Source: an uncultured Gammaproteobacteria bacterium (GTDB lineage Bacteria; Pseudomonadota; Gammaproteobacteria; Pseudomonadales; Porticoccaceae). From it: a DNA stretch of 50,384 nucleotides. Every line of letters starts with the position of its first letter. Position 1 is the first letter of the stretch. The DNA is taken from NCBI GenBank assembly GCA_913060555.1, contig CAJXRS010000005.1, positions 1 through 50,384 of the forward strand, written 5' to 3'. Under the pieces are notes generated by a model. It made no database searches. It had not been told where the DNA came from and saw only the letters and a list, made by a program, of their open reading frames with translations. Of the stretch, positions 48,619-50,384 are shown piece after piece. The translations under genes and the position numbers were made by a program.

Positions 48619-50177
48619 ATGAACGACAGCACACCAAGACTCTGGTCGCCCGGCGACTGGAACGCATTTTTCGGCTTTGGCACCAACATCCTGGTCAACG
48701 TGCTGACGCTGACGGCACTGCTGCGCTACGTGCTGAAGCTGCCCGACGAGATCGTGTTCGGGCGCGTGCTGCCGGCGGTCGGGCTGATGCTGTTCCTGTC
48801 CACGGTGTACTACGCCTGGCTGGCCTGGCGGCTGGCGCAGCGCGAGGGCCGCGACACCGTGTGCGCGCTGCCGTCGGGCATCAGCGTGCCGCACATGTTC
48901 GTGGTGGTGTTCGTGATCATGCTGCCGATCGCCGGCGCCACCGGCGATCCCGTCAAGGGCTGGGAGGCGGGCCTGACCTGGGTATTCGTGCAGAGCTTCG
49001 TGCTCATGGCCGGCGGCTTCGTGGCGCCCTGGATCAAGAAGATCACGCCGCGCGCGGCGCTGCTGGGCGCCCTGGCCGGGGTGTCGATTGCCTTCATCTC
49101 GATGAAGCCGGCGCTCGACATGTACCTGGACCCGGTGATCGGCCTGGTCTGCTTTGCCATCCTGCTGGCCAGCTGGTTCGGCGGCGTGCGCTACTGGAGG
49201 GGTCTGCCGGCGGGGCTGGTGGCGATCGTCGTCGGCTCGCTGATCGCCTGGGGCGGGCTGGCGTTTGGCCTCAACTTCGGCGGCATGAGCCTGGACCGGC
49301 TGGGCGCATCGTTCAGCAACTTCGGCTTCTCGCTGCCGCTGCCGGCAGTCAATCACGTGTTCGGCGGTTTCGAGTTCCTCGGCGTGATCCTGGTCACCGC
49401 CATCCCGTTCGGTATCTACGACCTGGTCGAGGCGATGGACAACGTGGAAAGCGCCGAGGCCGGCGGCGACCGCTTTCCCACCACTCGTGTGATCACCGCC
49501 GACGGCGTGGTGAGCCTGGTCGGCTGCCTGCTCGGTAACCCCTTCATCAACGCCGTGTATATCGGCCACCCCGGCTGGAAGGCTATCGGCGGGCGCATCG
49601 GCTACTCGGCCGCCACCGGCGTGACGGTGCTGGTGCTGTCCTGGTTCGGCATCGTGGCGGTGCTGATGGCGCTGATTCCGGTGGTCGCCATCTCGCCCAT
49701 CCTGCTCTACATCGGCATGCTGATCGGCGCCCAGGCGTTTCAGGAGACGCCCAAGGCGCACGCACCGGCCATCGTGCTGGCATTGATCCCGCAGGTGGCC
49801 GCCTGGGGCAAGCTGCAGATCGACAACGCGCTGGGCGCCGCCGGCACCAATGCCGCCGCCGTGGGCCTGGACCAACTGGCCGGCAGCGGCGTGCTGTACC
49901 ACTCCTCGGCGGCGGCGCCATCCTGACCAGCCTGATCCTGGCGGGCATCACCGCCTGCATCATCGACCGCACGTTCGGCAAAGCCGCCGGGTTCGCGGCG
50001 GTGGGCGGCGTGCTGACCTTCTTCGGCTTCATGCACGGCGAGGCCATCGGCATCGGTCAGACCCCGGTGGTGGCGCTGGCCTACCTGGCGATCGCCGGCG
50101 GTCTGTACGGCTGTGCCCGGCAGGCGGCTGCCAAGCCGATCGCAGCACCTCATGCCCTGGCCGAGGCCGCTGACTGA
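48619..50177 (+). pseudogene. NCS2 family nucleobase permease, frameshifted near its 3' end
   Basis: The frame from ATG 48619 encodes 435 residues of a multi-helix NCS2-type (xanthine/uracil/AzgA-like) permease: SPGDWNAFFGFGTNILVN, VCALPSGISVPHMFVVVF, GDRFPTTRVITADG and NPFINAVYIGHPGWKAIGGR. It stops in TSSAAAPS at 49926. In the +1 frame the protein continues without a break as LGGGAILTSLILAGITACII up to HALAEAAD at 50177, with the helices expected for the end of the family. One missing base in the run TCCTC (about 49907-49910) explains it. So this is either a recent inactivation or a sequencing error near the contig end. GAGG precedes the start. Confidence 0.8.
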
Positions 50178-50254
50178 GGCCGGGCCAGCATTCTCCACGG
50201 GCGAATATCCCCACGGGCTGACGGCTGGAACGGATCGCGCTTCACTGCCGCCAT

Positions 50255-50264
50255 TTGCATACAT
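50255..50264. promoter_or_regulatory. GntR/FCD operator-like site upstream of the last gene
   Basis: TTGCATACAT matches TTGTATACAA at 8 of 10 bases, about 50 bases before the truncated gene at 50316. The surrounding A/T-rich stretch (50253-50285) also looks promoter-like. Confidence 0.4.
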
Positions 50265-50315
50265 CATGGTATTCATATGACGTTTTAGCCACCCGCTGTA
50301 AAGGAGCCGCCAGAC

Positions 50316-50335
50316 ATGAACAAGCCTCATTCCAC
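50316..50335 (+). CDS. Start of a gene cut off by the contig end
   Basis: AAGGAG (50301-50306) is spaced nine bases from an ATG that encodes MNKPHS before the adapter begins. Product unknown. It would follow the permease, probably in the same regulon. Confidence 0.5.
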
Positions 50336-50384
50336 CTGTCTCTTATACACATCTCCGAGCCCACGAGACTAGGCATGATCTCGT
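50336..50384. other. Illumina Nextera adapter and index (artefact)
   Basis: The bases from 50336 begin with the 19-base Tn5 mosaic end CTGTCTCTTATACACATCT, then CCGAGCCCACGAGAC, then the 8-base index TAGGCATG, then ATCTCGT. This order and sequence match the Nextera read-2 (i7) adapter in the transposase library kit; it is not genomic DNA and the frame through it has no meaning. The contig end should be trimmed to 50335. Confidence 0.97.

Noticed and set aside
50178-50315. Possible end of a mobile element at the right edge
   Set aside because: The apparent Tn5-like mosaic end at 50336 is the library adapter, not a genomic transposon.

Overview
The window looks like one end of a contig from a high-GC Gammaproteobacterium, judged from dense coding, RRxFLR-type and lipobox export signals, the PrkA-YeaH-SpoVR trio and an RND pump. 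I cannot name the genus. The last 49 bases are not genomic. They match the Illumina Nextera transposase adapter plus an index, so the contig really ends at about 50335, six codons into a new gene.

Layout: 148-3006 uvrA (DNA repair). 3023-7517 the minus-strand stress operon prkA-yeaH-spoVR, with a recognisable promoter. 7879-10316 a PaaI-type thioesterase coupled to an acetoacetate-CoA ligase. 10495-10773 a 279-bp imperfect palindrome with 33-bp terminal inverted repeats (MITE-like). 10807-15857 a tightly overlapping five-gene ABC export operon of YbhGFSR type with a small membrane protein in front. 15881-16770 debris of IS91-like and IS481-like elements. 16962-20192 cyanase, a formate/nitrite-type channel and a fused PP2C phosphatase/protein kinase. 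20428-20705 a 5' remnant of prpB, broken where the next block begins.

20709-28586 is a copper resistance block. A CsoR-type repressor is divergent from a Cys/His-rich exported protein, across an ATACCC-N5-GGGTAT operator. Beyond these lie multicopper oxidase CopA, CopB, an EF-hand protein, a P1B ATPase with YHS and heavy-metal-binding domains, a frameshifted small exported protein, a DUF2933 protein and an ICMT-like membrane methyltransferase. A perfect FNR/Anr half-site pair lies upstream of the EF-hand gene.

28654-46975 is catabolic or accessory in character: a glucan phosphorylase, an Anbu proteasome-like protease placed behind two MaoC-type dehydratase genes, three different luciferase-like monooxygenases, an ACMSD-like amidohydrolase, a flavin reductase, a GST, an acryloyl-CoA reductase-like MDR enzyme, a quinol-monooxygenase-like protein, DedA, MoeA, an RND pump and UbiX. 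Together they suggest oxidative breakdown of an unknown organic compound, with flavin supply, detoxification and efflux.

46997-50335 holds a GntR/FCD regulator, a cysteine hydrolase of the isochorismatase fold and a frameshifted NCS2 permease. TTGTATACAA-like sites lie in both intergenic regions, which suggests one small regulon continuing into the truncated last gene. No tRNA, rRNA or CRISPR array was seen.
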